Of a stretch of 52,265 bases of DNA, positions 25,712-40,100 are shown in pieces. The DNA is taken from assembly GCA_002245135.1 (NCBI GenBank), contig NGBS01000041.1, positions 1 through 52,265 on the forward strand, given 5' to 3'. The DNA is from Proteromonas lacertae (Eukaryota; Sar; Bigyra; Opalinata; Proteromonadidae). Below the pieces are notes generated by a model. It did no database searches. It was not told the origin of the DNA and was given only the letters and a program-made list of their open reading frames with translations. The position numbers and the translations under genes were made by a program. The first letter of the stretch is position 1; every line of letters starts with the position of its first letter.

Positions 25712-28043
25712 ATGTGTTTTTTGACTAAAACTAGCTTTATCTTTGTCTTTTTGTTGTATTTTAATTTAATATGTGGACTACAGTACTTAATTGTAGTAAC
25801 TCATGATAATGATACAATTTGTTACGATGATAAAGAAGAATGTGAATGGAGTATTATAAGTGAAGCTGCTGATAGTCCTGCCGATAGAATACCATTGAAT
25901 GTATATATTTATATATAATACATAGTTTTCCTTTCCACTGTATCAAGAAACGTTCAATCGACTATTTATAAGCCCTAATGGATATATTCAATTCTATCCT
26001 AGAGTATACTCATATACTAATGATATTATATAACATAGTTACAAAATGAAGGAAAGATTAGTTATAGAGAAGCTGGTATCGATAAAGGATCTTATGATAT
26101 GTCAATTGCAGGAATATTAACTGATTTAGATCCAATTTTATACGACTACAGTAATGTTTATTATTATTCTGATGATGAAAGATTTGAAGTTTTGTTTGAT
26201 AAGGTTTCTATTTTTAAAACTGAACCTGATAGTATAAATGTAAATTACACTTTCTCAATCTCATTATATCCAAATGGAGTTGTGCAAATAACATATCATG
26301 ATATACCAAAATATGAAGATGCTGTGGAATTATTGCCTGTTAATTTAAATATCGACTCATCTTATTATTTTTATTATTCTGGAATAATTGGTTTAAATTA
26401 TAATGATAATTATACAAAATCATATCAAAGAGATTATACTACCCATGAATATGGAATTAAGTATCATAAACAAATTGATTTAATTCCACAAAATTCATTT
26501 CATTCGAATAATACAATTTTATTATGTCCAATGCCAGAAAAGTTATGTATTACTCCATATTTTATTGATGTATTTGGTATATTTATTAATATTATATATA
26601 TATATATATATATAGAAGGTGGAGAAGTTCATATGACTGGAGATATAATGTCATGTGAAAATGATTTGGTATTTCGATGTGTATTAAATGTGTTTATGAT
26701 GCAAACAATGTTTGTTGAAGCAAAGTATTTTTTATCATTCTTTTATTATCTTAAATAGATATACAAATAATGAAATAATATGTAAAATTCCACCATTTAG
26801 TGAGTTTAAACTTGATATTACCAAATATAGTTATAACAATAAAACAATAGATGATGAAGAGAAGAAAAAGAGAATAAACGAACCAAATCCAATTTATATA
26901 TTACTAGAATATTTAGCAACGTATGAATCAATTGATCAATCAGAATACTTTTATTATACACTTAATAGTCCATTAAAGGCTGTATTTATTGATTTTGATG
27001 ATAAAGAAGAGAATTATACATCCACTGCATGTGATGATACAGATGTAAATGTATGTGATAGTTGTGGAGAATGTGGTGGAAAGAATGAATGTATGATTTG
27101 TGATAATAAAACACTGTATTATACTAAATGTGAAGATAATTGCACTAGCTCTGAAGAATTTTATGATGGTGAGTGTGTTAAATATGATGAGATGTTTGAT
27201 TGTCTTGGTGAATATGATGGATCTGGAGTTGTATCAAAAAATAGTGCAGGAAATGGAATAGTATGTTGTCTTAAAGAAATAGATTGTGCTAATGTATGTA
27301 AAGGAGTTGCTGAAATTGATGATTGTGGAAATTGTGTGGGAGGTACAACAGGTAAAACAACAGAAGATTTTTTAGATTGTGATGCAGTATGTAATGGTCC
27401 AAATAAACCACCATGTTTTTCAAATATCGTGTATAATGACAGTGATATTGTGATTCAACATGAAATAACAGATGAACCTTTTAATGATACAATTATACTT
27501 TATTCTGCATTTGTTAATGGCACTGCTGCTGTTAGGTTTACAAGGGCATTTGTATATCCACAAATGCCTTATTATCCCAAAATTGAGGTATATGTAATAA
27601 ATAATGGGTCAGAACATTTAATTAGCCAATTTTATGATAATAAAGCACCATATTTACTCTCAAATAGTACAATTTACCTCAAAATTAAGGCACTTACTCA
27701 AAAGCTCAATACATATTCACCAAAATCAGTGAATAAACACAAAATAACCCTTAATTATAGACCAATCTTCAGTAATGACGAATATACCATGACATTTGAT
27801 TTGTATATAACATACAATCATTGTGAACGAAGAAAGGGTTATGAGCAATGCTATTTACCTGGATGTTTCTTTTGTATAGGGAATGGTGGATTTAATGTTG
27901 CAACAGAAACAAAGATGATCAATGGAGTATGTGTTGATGGGAATGTCTCAGTATGCCATGGAATGATAAACAAATCCGATGATGGATTTATGTTTGTTTT
28001 TTGTAATTTGTGGTTATTTGTGATAGTTATATTTATTTTATAA
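25712..28043 (+). CDS. Secreted or cell-surface protein with NIDO-like, IPT-like and Cys-rich repeat domains
   Basis: Five exons with introns 25901-25925, 26004-26038, 26577-26615 and 26725-26758 give exactly 2,199 nt, 732 residues. The first Met (25712) starts a signal peptide (TSFIFVFLLYFNLICG). A nidogen-like domain follows: FSFPLYQETFNRLFISPNG, then IAGILTDLDP and VNYTFSISLYPNGVVQITY. An IPT/TIG-like segment spans the next two introns (EGGEVHMTGDIMSCENDLVF, then ICKIPPF). A Cys-rich block follows (CDSCGECGGKNEC; DCANVCKGVAEIDDCGNC), of the DCxGxxxGxAxxDxCGxC type found in some bacterial and protist surface proteins. The last about 20 residues are hydrophobic (MFVFCNLWLFVIVIFIL), consistent with a membrane anchor or GPI signal. 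Many Asn-x-Ser/Thr sites suggest glycosylation. An adhesion or matrix role is likely; the ligand is unknown. Confidence 0.85.
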
Positions 28044-28166
28044 TAATATTTTGTTTTACTTATCTTTTGTGTTAGAATGTGATGGTTTATGAAAGAATTT
28101 TGAGTTTTGAATGAAAAATTAGAGAAAGCTAAATGAAAGATATTTTTGATTAAATTATCACTCTCA

Positions 28167-31100
28167 ATGTCTACATTAGTCAATTGTTCTTTTAAAGATA
28201 AAAAGTACAAAATAAAGCTAGAAAAGAATGGAGTTACATCAAAGAATGCTATTATAGCTATTTCTGTATTGATGTCATTTATTAAGTATTAGAAAAAAAT
28301 AGAATTACCACCAGCGCGTTTATCTATTAAATTGGATGGGTCAGAAGATATTCTAAAGTTTGATAATGCATCTCTAGTCATTTCACCCAAAAGTGTTTTC
28401 AAAGTAGAAGAAAAAACACCTGAAGTAATAGAATGCAAAATGAAGATAATTGATGGTGATAATATACAAGAAATTGAAAGTGATACAGATTTAACAGTTG
28501 AAGACTTGAAATCAAGTGTTGATCTACATGAATTATGCAAAATATCTTGTTATGGAATAATTTTAGAGGATGATGCTAATTTGAAAGACTATATTTGTTC
28601 ATCTGAAGTAGATTTAGTTGTTATGTATTCTTCATCATTAGGCCAAAGCCTAACTGCACCGTCAATACCTATTCTTCAACAAGTAACTGAACAACAACCA
28701 CAACTTCCATTACCTAATCTTTCACCATCTCCTTATTTATCACCAGTAGCAATATCTCAAACACAACCGTTACAACAACAACCAATAACATATAATCCTC
28801 TTGCACAACAACAATATGTATTACAAACACAACCATTACAACAAGCTAATATACCAATACAACAGAATAATCCGTCAAAGCCAGTACAAGCTGAACAAAT
28901 AAAACAACAATCATTGGAAGAACCATTATTAAAACAATCAACAACAACAAATTCCGGGAATATATTAAATCCAGAAGAATCATTCGAAGAAATGGATCAA
29001 AGTGGAAAAGATCATTTTGATTTCATCACTTCACATAATAACTATAACAAAATAGTAATAAATCCAAAAGAAAAAGAAGAAGAAGAAGAAGAAAATAATG
29101 AGTGTTTTAAGAATGAAAATGGATTAATTATCTATCCATATCAATCAACTTCATTTATAATTCAATATGTTGATGATGATAATATCAAATCTGTTTGTTT
29201 AAAGAGAATCTCAATTCGTCAAGATAAAAACATATCTCCTTCTTTACCATCTTCATTAATCCATGGATTAGAGTCACTAGTGAATGATTCAAAATTATTA
29301 TTTTGTGATGAAGATGAACATGATGGTAGTGCATTCTTTCTTCCATTTATACCAACTACAAAAAGTAAAAAACACGTTTATAACAAAGTTCCAAAACATA
29401 TTTATTTCTTTAAAATATCTAATGTTAAAGATCATAAAATCTCAATTAATTATAAAACTAGTGTAGAATGTAAAACTGATATTCTTATTGTCCACTCTGA
29501 TAAACCAGAATTCACATGTTATGATGAATATGATAAAATATGTTATATCTGTAAACCATATAAGAAAGTAACATCTGTTAAAAATAATCCAATTGCTGCA
29601 ATGACTAAAAATGCTATGACTAGATTAGGTTTTATTGTTGAAGCAATTGTTTCTAACTTCCCTTTATTAATAGAAGGAAAGACATCCAGTGCAAAGACAT
29701 TTTCTGTCGAACAAGTTTGTAGAAATGGTCAGTTACCTATTATTAGATATAACTTTAGTCCATCTTCAACAATTGATGAATTAATCGGAAATATAATTAT
29801 TGAAACTGTCAATAATCAACCAAAAATACATTTCAAACTTGGTCCATTTTCACAAGCTTTTATTGAAGGTAAAATACTACTATTAGATGAATTATCATTA
29901 GCAAATCCTGAGGTTATACAAAGTATGATGAGTATTTTAGATTCTCATGAATTATATATTGATGAAATTGGTAATGGTTACTGTAAATACGAAATTAATC
30001 CAAACTTTAGGATTATTGCAACTCAGAATCCAGCTGGTTCTGTTTATAAAAGAACAAAATTAGATGATAACATGCTATCTCATTTTAGATTTATAGATTC
30101 TGATGCTTTTCCAGAAATTACTGATGAAGAATTAAAAGAGATTTTACATAATTTCAAATCAATTAGTCAATTCAATCTTCCTCTCCTAATTGAAGCTCAT
30201 CAAAAAGCAGTAAGAGAAAATCCTGATCATATTTACACTTTAAGAGATTGTTTAAGAGTAAAAACCATGTCTGAACATTGTGATTTTAAAGATTCAATTC
30301 CATTAGTATATAGTAATGAATTAGTGAAAAGTAAAGATAAAAAAGAAATAGAATATCAATCAAATTATCAATTGAATCCAACTACATTTAATGATCTTTG
30401 TTATAATATAAATAACATTTTGAAAAGTGGAAATCATATTATTATCTCTGCAGATGATGAATTTACTGTAAGAAAGTATTTATATGCATATTTAAACTGC
30501 TATAATAAAGAAAGTCTAAATAATGTTATTCACTGTACAAGTAATACAACAATTGAGAATTTGGTAGGTGTTTATCAGATTAGTAAATCGAAAGATAAAT
30601 GTGAACCAATATGGGTTGATTCTGCATTAATGAACAGCATTATAAATGGAAATATTTGTGTTTTACAACATTTAGATAATATGAAATCAAACATTATTGA
30701 AAGATTGAATAGTTTGTTAGAAATAAATCCAAGTGAGAAAGATGGTGTAATTCATAAGATTAGATTTGATGAAAGAGTTGAATGTCCAGAATTGATAATT
30801 CATCCAAATTTTAGAATTATTTGTACAGTGTCAAATCATCATTTATACCAAAAATTCTCACCAGCTTTGTTAAATCGTTTTATTCAGATTGAATTACCAT
30901 TTGATATGTCTAATAGTTATAGTAGATTAAATGATGATATATATTTTGAAATGATTAAATCATTTTGTGATAGTTATTATCACGATGAACCAGAAAAAGA
31001 AAAAATAGAGCAAGAAATAATGAATCATTTTCTAAATGATGAAACTCCATTAACTTGTTATGAAACAGTTAATATTAGAAAGAATTTAATGAAAGAAATA

Positions 31101-34100
31101 TTTATGAATATTATTTTAAACAGATGTATTGTTGTAAATGGACATAGAGATTGTGGCAAATCTTCTTTAATAGAAATGATATTATCAAATGGTTATACTG
31201 AATTAAAACACAAATACTTATATATATCTCAAGACACTGAATTTGATCAATTATTAGGTTTCTATACAAAAGATGGAACTTTTAATTATTCAATTTTAGC
31301 AAAAGCTATGCAAGATGGTATTATATTAGTGATAGAAGATGCTCAATCAATTTCTAATGACTTCTTTGAATTATTTGAATCATTTATTGATCCAATGACG
31401 AATAGATTTGAATATATGAATCATAAAATTGATATTAATCCAAACTTTAGAGTAATATTTTTATTTACTACAATAGGTGAAAGACAGCCTTCTCAATCTA
31501 TTCCATCTTATGTTCCAATTATTTCTATTGAGGATTATACACTTGAAGAAAAAACACAAATTATGAAACCTATTCATCCTGACTTATTAAATACTGAGAT
31601 GTTTTCACTAACTCAGTTTAAGTATATAAAAGAAGCATTATCGAATTATAAAGAAGATTATCATCCATACATTATCTCATTATTTGTTCAGTCAGATGAA
31701 CATTTCAATCAAATTCAAGAGATTTATAAAGAAACATTGAATAAGATGCATTTAACCATTAAACAATTCTTGCAATCACCTATAAATATTATAAAGAAAA
31801 CTGAAAATGGTGAAATTTATACATATTTAACAAAGTCGCATATTGAAGTAAAAATCATATTAAATGATAATGATGAAGAATGTGAAGATATTTGGTATTT
31901 AGAAAGTCTTTATAGATTAGCAATGCTTCATGATATAAACTGTCCAATATTATTTGTTGGTTCAAATCCATTTACATCTCAATTATTTAAGAATGTGTTT
32001 CAGTATAACAAGGATATTGAATTGTCTAGATCTTATGATTCAAGTTATATATTAGGATCTACACTTATCACATCACCTTCAGAGATAATGACTGTTATAG
32101 AACAACTAACACCACCAAATAGTAATTCATTGTCATATACTGATAGATTTAATATATGGAAGAAAAGTGTTGAAGATCCAATAACGAAAGATGAAAATTC
32201 TTATTCATTCTTCAAGCCTGGCTTGTTATTATCATCCATAATTAGAGATGAAGATATTATATTGAATCATTATGATTTATTGAGTGATAGTATTATACCA
32301 AGAATAACTGGTTTGTTACAGATTTATAATGAAATTTGTTCATTAAGAAATTTCGTTTTATATGAAGATTCTGTTGGAGATTTCTTATCATTTGTTGATA
32401 ATATACCAGCCTTTGTAGCAACTGTTGATTTAGAAGATTATTCAAGGATTAGTAATAAACATTTATTCATTCCAATATTCTGTCCAAATCCAACCACTTT
32501 AGAAGTTCAAAAGAGATATCCAAGTTATAAGATTAATGAGAATTTGCCATTACATTATTATGAATTAACAGAAAACTTAAGAAAGAATTTTAAGAATGAA
32601 CAGGATTCTCTCTTCTATATTGATTATATATCTAAAGACATTCAATCAAAGAAAGCGTTATTAAAACAACATAATAAAGTAAGTAAATATTTAAATGAAT
32701 TATTAGCAAATAATGATATTACAGAACTTGAAAATATGATCAACAGATGTTTTAATCATGATTTTAGCAAAGCATTTGGTAAAGTAATTAATTATATAAA
32801 TGATTGTAAAAGTGAAGTTCCAACAATAACTCCAACAGAAAATGATAATGATAAAGTTTTATCTCCAACAATACAAAATACTCCAAAATTATCATCAAAT
32901 AATGAATTTGATTTTTATTTAGTTCCAACTACTGCTCATTTGATGATTACTATAATTTTAGGAATATTGTCAGAGTTACCAGTTATATTAGAAGGTGATC
33001 CAGGTGTTGGAAAGTCAGTTACATCACAATATATATTTGATGCTTTTGATATACCATTTCATCGATTTAATTTCTCACCAAACGTTACAATTCAAGAATT
33101 ATTTGGATCTATTCAAATTGATAATGAAAATCAAACTCAAGGCAGAAAACCTGGTGCTCTAACTCAATTATTGTTGGATAATAATAATAATGATTCAAAT
33201 TCAACAATTGGTTTTTTGTTTGATGAATTGAATTTAGCTCCTCCAGAAGTATTGGATGTGCTGTTTGCATTTATGAAATCTATTAAATCTCATTCAGATT
33301 TCTATGCACCAGGATATGGTGATATAAAACTACCAAAACATGTTTATATTATTTGCACTTTAAATCCAGCATCAATGACAGGAAATAGAACTTCATTATC
33401 TAGAAATCTGATTAATTTATGCTTATATCATAATGATATATCTTACAGTTTATACGAATTATTAATTATTGCACAAGAAATATTGAAAATGTACCAAGAG
33501 AATAGTAATAAAGATGAAAAGAAGAAAGCTCAATTTGAAGAAATGTTACATAATTTATTTGAATTATCATTGAAATTAGGTAAACAAACAGGAATATTCT
33601 TTTCACTAAGAGAACCAATCAAAGCAATAGAAATATGGAGAAGTTGTGCTTTATTACATTCTGATATTCGATCAGCATTATGGATTATTTTTGGTAGTAA
33701 ATACAATTCAATAGATAGTAAAGAAATTGAAAAGATATTATCCATTAATAATGAAATGAATATTCAATTTATCACTGAGAATAATAAAATTGTATTAACT
33801 GGACCATGGAATATAGAAATTCCTTCTGATAATTTATCCTTTGAATTTAGTCAGTTTACTTCTTTAGAATTGATGTTAGTGTATAAGATTGCTTTAGCAT
33901 ATGAATCTAAAAGAGCAATTATTCTTTATGGACCATCTCCATCTGGTAAAAGTTTTGTAGTAAGAAAATTAGCTGAATTGTATAAGAAAATGATTATTCC
34001 AATTCCATTGAATAGTGAAAGTAATAGTTCAACATTAATCGGAAGAATGGAATTAGTGGTTGATGAAAAATCTGGTGAATCAAAATTAGAGTTTAAAAAA

Positions 34101-37100
34101 GGTCCTTTACTTACTTCTATTGAAAAAGGATCTTGGATTGTTTTGGAAGATATTAATTTGGCAAGTAGTGATATACTAGAAAGATTAAATTCATTATGTG
34201 AAGAAAAACCAGAAATTACAGTTGTAGAAAGTGGCGAGAATATAACCTATTCATTAGATAATGAAAATGAAGAATATAGAATTAATCCTGATTTTAGAAT
34301 ATTCTTTTTATTTTCAACTGATAATATTTCAACTATTCCTCCTCCTTTATTGAGTAGATGTATTGTATTGTGTGGAGAATCATTATCAAATGTTAAATCG
34401 GTTCAAGAGTTATGTTATTCAGTGAATAAACCAAACGAAGCTAAGTCGTTTGGCGATGATATAAAATGTGATTTTAGAAGTGTTTTAAGATATTTGAAAT
34501 ATAATATTGACACTGCTTTTAAGTATGAATTTCATGCTAAAAAAGTATCAAATAAGAAATTGTTGATTAATCCAGATAATCTTAAAAAGAATAATGTAGA
34601 AAGACTAATAGATATTCTCTCTCAAAGAACTGTTAATAAACGAGTTAATGAATCATTATCAGCAATTATAAAGAAGATATTAAATGAATCGATATTATTT
34701 TTCAAAAGAAAAACAATAGAAAAAATAAGAGAGAATATGTCCAAAATTATTGGTTCTGTTATGTATTATCCAATTGAAAAGTTAATCACAACAGTGGATG
34801 AGAATATAGATCAGAATAGAAGTGTCTTAGATCCATCACTTGATAGTTATTCTGATTTTCAAAGATGGTTATTATTCCCCACATTTGATTTGAATAGTAA
34901 AGAAAAATGTAAAACTATGCATGAAAGCCCATTGTTGAAAAGTGATTGTTTTGAAAATCTTGAAGATTATTTTGAGTTTAAAAGTGTTTCTGATGAATTT
35001 ATATTGTATTACATAATTGGACAAATTGATATTTTCTTACAGAAAGAAACATGGAAGAAATATAATACACTTTTTCAGAATATAATTGACAGAATAAATG
35101 AATTAGCTGAAATGAAAGCACCAATTGATATTATTATTAATACATGTTATGAATTAGTGACTAAAAGTGAAAATATCATTAATCAATATGAAAATTGTGA
35201 AGTTATAAATGACATTATCATTAAAGAAGTTGAAGAATTCAAGACACAATTTCAAAATGAAATAAAGAATTATCATTTAGATCGATTTGATTCGTTGTTA
35301 GAGTTTAAAAAACAATATGATGTATTTTATCAGAATATTTGTCATAAAAGAGATATGCAAAGAATTAAAGATAGAAAAACAAGAGAAAGAGTATCAAATT
35401 TACATGTTGCTATGAAGAACTTATCAAAATTCAACAGCGTTTTTATTGAGGATTTTCAGAATTGTTATGATAAAGAAGGTATTTCAGGTGAATTGTTAGT
35501 TACATTACAGAAAACAAAGATGATTAATAACCCTGTTGCTAATTATCAATCAATAACTGATGAATCAACCCAATTATATTTCATGATGAGTTATATTTTG
35601 TCACTGTTGAAAGATAATGATAATGCAATAGTAATGTCAACTTTAATTCAATATTTTTCACTATTCATCAAGATTGGGTTTGATAAAGAGAATGTTCTGA
35701 AGAATTTAAATGTTATGGAAGGGTTAAAAGATTCAATTATTATTTATATCAATTCTGTTATGAATAAATTATCAAAAGAATTCACAGTGGATGATGAATT
35801 GTTGAATTACATAAAAGATACTTCAATAACAGTTCATCGTTTTGTTGATAAGAAAGAGTTATTAGATGCTTTAGATAAACTATCAGATGCAACATGGATA
35901 AAGATTGGTAGTGATAAAACAACAAAAGTGTTTCTATTATCACAAGGTCAATATGATTTAGTTTATAAAGATAGTTTGTGTAGATGTGATACTGAGAAAT
36001 ATAATAGATTAAATTATGATGCAATTACACCAAAGATAATAAAAGCAGCTGATAATAGAGATGAATCATTTCACTGGAAAATAGAATATATATTGTCATT
36101 AAAATCAGATAATTATACATCTGATAATACAGAAGGTTCTATTATAACTTCTGATGATCTGAAATATGAATATCTAATAAGAACATCAAATAAAGAGGAT
36201 TTAAGATATGATGAAATAGATGAGATAATATATAATTCAAATCTTTGCTTTAATGATAAGTTAATTTTGCTTTGTCCAAGATTTCGTTCAGATTTAACTG
36301 ATGTAATTCATGAAGTTTTAGATCAACCGGAGTTGAAAGAATATATTGATGAAGGTTTTAAATCTGTTAATAGCATAGATGAATTAGTTGAAAGTATTGA
36401 TGAATGGTTTTTGAAAGATTATGAAAATGAAAGAAAGGAAAAGGAAGAAGAATTGAAAACAAAAAATGAAATTGTTGAGAAGAGTGTCACTAGAATGAAT
36501 AAATGTAATAAAGAGAAAGAAAAGTTGGTCCATGAAATGAAAGAAATGGTTAAAAAGGATATTGAAGAGAAACAAAAACCATATAAATCTGAATTTAAAG
36601 ATCCAAAAGAATTAGAAGATACTGTAAAACAAATTTATACTATTCTATATCATCAGTCAGTTAATAAATTCCTAGAATTAAGTAATTATGGTTATAGATA
36701 TAGTTATAAACCAATAATAGATGATGAAGATTTGAAAGATAAAAGAAAAACTCCTGGTGATATAAAAATTGCATTTATATGTTATAATAAATCAGTTGGT
36801 GGATTTGAATGTAATTTAAAAGTGAATAACAAAGAAACAGATATAAAACTAATCTCAAAACCAATTTATTTCAACACATTTATGGAGATGTATAAAGGTG
36901 AAAAAGTATTTCCAATTGTTTTACCCTTTTCAACATATGATATTGTTGTTGATATACCTCAAGAAGCATTAGATAAAGGAGTGAAGTATATATATAAATA
37001 TTATACTCAAAGTTACAAAAGAAGAGATGATAAAGCAAATGACTTAATTCTTTACATGAAATATATCTCTTATCAATACGCTGTTAGTTTTGATTTAGAT

Positions 37101-40100
37101 AAATATAAATCATATTTTAATATGATGCAGCCCGAATTGCATAATCATAAGATATTTTTTCATAAAGTAGAAACTGATAATAAGACTGTTCCATTATTCT
37201 ATTGGTTTAAAATGAATATAAAAGAACAGGTAAATGTTAATAAAGGTTATTTAAAGATTGATAAAGAATTACCTCTAAGTCCAACATCTCATATATTTGG
37301 TGAAGGATATCCAATATATATAAGTATCGAACCAAATGTTACTGTTAAAGGAACTCCAAAAGAATTTACTAAGGAGATATTTGATGCTTATCAAAAATAC
37401 TCGAAACTTACTCAGAATGATTATTTTGTGGAAGGTAAAAAAGTCATTAACAGTAAAGATAGATTATGCCAAGATAAAGTTGACAAAATTAATTCATTAA
37501 TAAAAAAACTAGATGAAATAACAAAAGAAGTGGAAAAATCTAGAAAAGTAGTGAAAGAACTAAAAGATAAAATAGAAAAGATTAAAAAACCAATATCATT
37601 TAATGATAAGATATTCCCAACAATCAATAATGAAGATAATACTGATAAGCTTGATAATGAAGATAGTAAAATAATACAATTATCAAATATAATATTAATA
37701 ACATCTGTAAAAGGATATGGTATATTACTTCCTAAAGGTAATAGATTCACTTTACCTCCTCTAATTATTAGTCGTAATGAATCAAAATTATTTATAACTA
37801 TTTTAAATCCGAATGAATTAGAGATTTCTGTAAATTCAAATGACTGTAGAGTGTCAATAACTGCAAATAAATTGTATATAACAATAGAATCTCCAAAACC
37901 ATCTCACGTTGTTTATGCAATAGAAATAAAGACTGAAGTTGATAGTAAAACATTTGAAATTGAATTTGATATTTTAGAATATGATAATGTATTTACTACA
38001 AATACTCCTTGTGTAATATCAAAAGATAAAAAGTCATTAGAATATAAATATGATTATAGTCAACAGAATAAAAATGAATTTGAAGTGGTTTGGTTTGATG
38101 ATGAAGGTAAACATAACAAAAAGAAGCCTTTAAATACAAAAGATTTTATATTTATAGAAAAAACTGATAAATTAAGTATTCATAAAGGATCTACTTCAGT
38201 TAATTCTAATAATAAACAGTTTGTAACAGATGGAAAAGAATGGAATATTTATGATGTTAAAAGTATTTCACCTAATAACATATTATCAGAAATACCAGAA
38301 ACGTGATAAATGTAGATAGAAAATATTCTCAAATAAATTCTCATAGATTATCAGATTATATTCAAGCATTCAATGGATTATTTTTAGTGAGTCTTTCATC
38401 AAAGCAGAATAAGAATAAAGTAGATTCAATAAGAAATATATTATATGAAATAAAAGGAGATAAGAAATATTTCAAATGTATTGCAAAATTGGTAGAGAAT
38501 AATTTGAATTATTTCAATCCAAAATCTCAACACTCAATTCTCCAATGGAATGAATTACATAATTTATTTAATCAACAAATGAAGTTACAAGAAGAAAGAA
38601 AACCAATAGAAAATGATATAAGTAAAAGAAAACAAATAGATGCTGATGTAACTCCAAATACAAGAGTTAATATGATGATGAATAATGGTAATATGTTATA
38701 CCAAAACCAAAAGAAAGGTGTAAAGATTTGTGCATCAGGAAAAGATGAATCAATTGAAGGAATTGTTGGATCTTTCGTAGCAGAAGAATCAATAGATAAT
38801 GAGTTGTTTAATAATGAAGAAAGTGATGAAAATGAAGAAAACAGAAAAGCTGTAGATGAGAAAAAGATAGAAGAAAAAAGAGAAGAATTAAGAAGTGCAA
38901 ATGTAAAAGAAATTTTAACTCATTTCAAGAATATGAGTTTGGATAATTACTTTAATACTATTTTGAAACGAACAAATGATTATGATGCTACAAAAATAAT
39001 GTCAAATAGAGATGAACATAGTTTAAAGGCACCAACATTCAGCAAAGAGATAAACTATAAACAAATGAAAGTTATCTATGATTTGTTATTAGATTTTGCA
39101 TATGAAATATCAACAATAATAAGAAGAATTATATCAGATAATAATAAAAACAATGAATATGTGAAATTATTAACTTTGGTTATAGATACATCATTTACTC
39201 ATAAGAAAAGAAAAGCAAGATTAAGATCATTAATATCGTGTTTGCTGTTGATAGTTGCAGAAGAATTAAATATCCCTACAAGAATAGTTGCTTCTATATC
39301 TCATGGTCAATGTATATTATTATCTTTACCTGATGAAGCGATACTAACAAAAATGAGCAAAATATTTGATTTAGAGTCAATAGAAAAAATGCCTTCAACT
39401 CCATTAGATGCATTTGCTTATGTCGATGATATGTATATTAATAAAGAAACAAAAGAAAATACTTACTTCATTGTGAGTGATTGTTTTTCGGAACAACTTT
39501 TAACATCAAATGAAGATGTTATTAATTTCATCCATTACAATTTAAACTCATTGTTTTTGTTTAGAATATATTCAGAATCTTCAGCTAAAACCAATGAAAA
39601 TGATATTGATAATGAGTGTATATCAATAGATAATACAAATACAATGATGAACATATTAGAATCTAATTTTGAAGATCATTTCTATTCAGTAAATGATGTT
39701 AGTGTATTAATTGATCCATTATGTATTCAGACATATGCAACAATGTTTATATCCAATAGTCAAACAGAAGTTTGTGATATTCAATCTTTAGAAATTGATG
39801 AAAAAGGTATAGTTGATACAGAACCATCAGAAAACTCAAACTTTATATTAAATGCACCAATAATCAAGAACGACATATTGACTGTAATATTAGATTCATC
39901 TCAAACAAGTACTGCTTCTGTTAAATTACCAAATATCGATGATAAAGAATTGGATCATTTCAATAGAAATAATAATGGAAATTCAAAAATGATAAAATAT
40001 ATAAATGAAACATTCAAAGGAAATGTATTATTCTATCCGTTGAATTCAACTTTACTTATACCAAACAAACCAACTTCATGGGTTCCAAGTGTATCTGGAA

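Noticed and set aside
28167-38306. Canonical midasin (Rea1/MDN1).
   Set aside because: Two AAA units are degenerate, the long acidic linker is small, the MIDAS is of another type and a ThuA/GATase-like fold is inserted; resemblance is at architecture level only.
38303-38308. Programmed ribosomal frameshift or a TGA readthrough at the end of the AAA+ half.
   Set aside because: No slippery heptamer or pseudoknot is evident, and similar one-base breaks occur at unrelated homopolymers in other genes.
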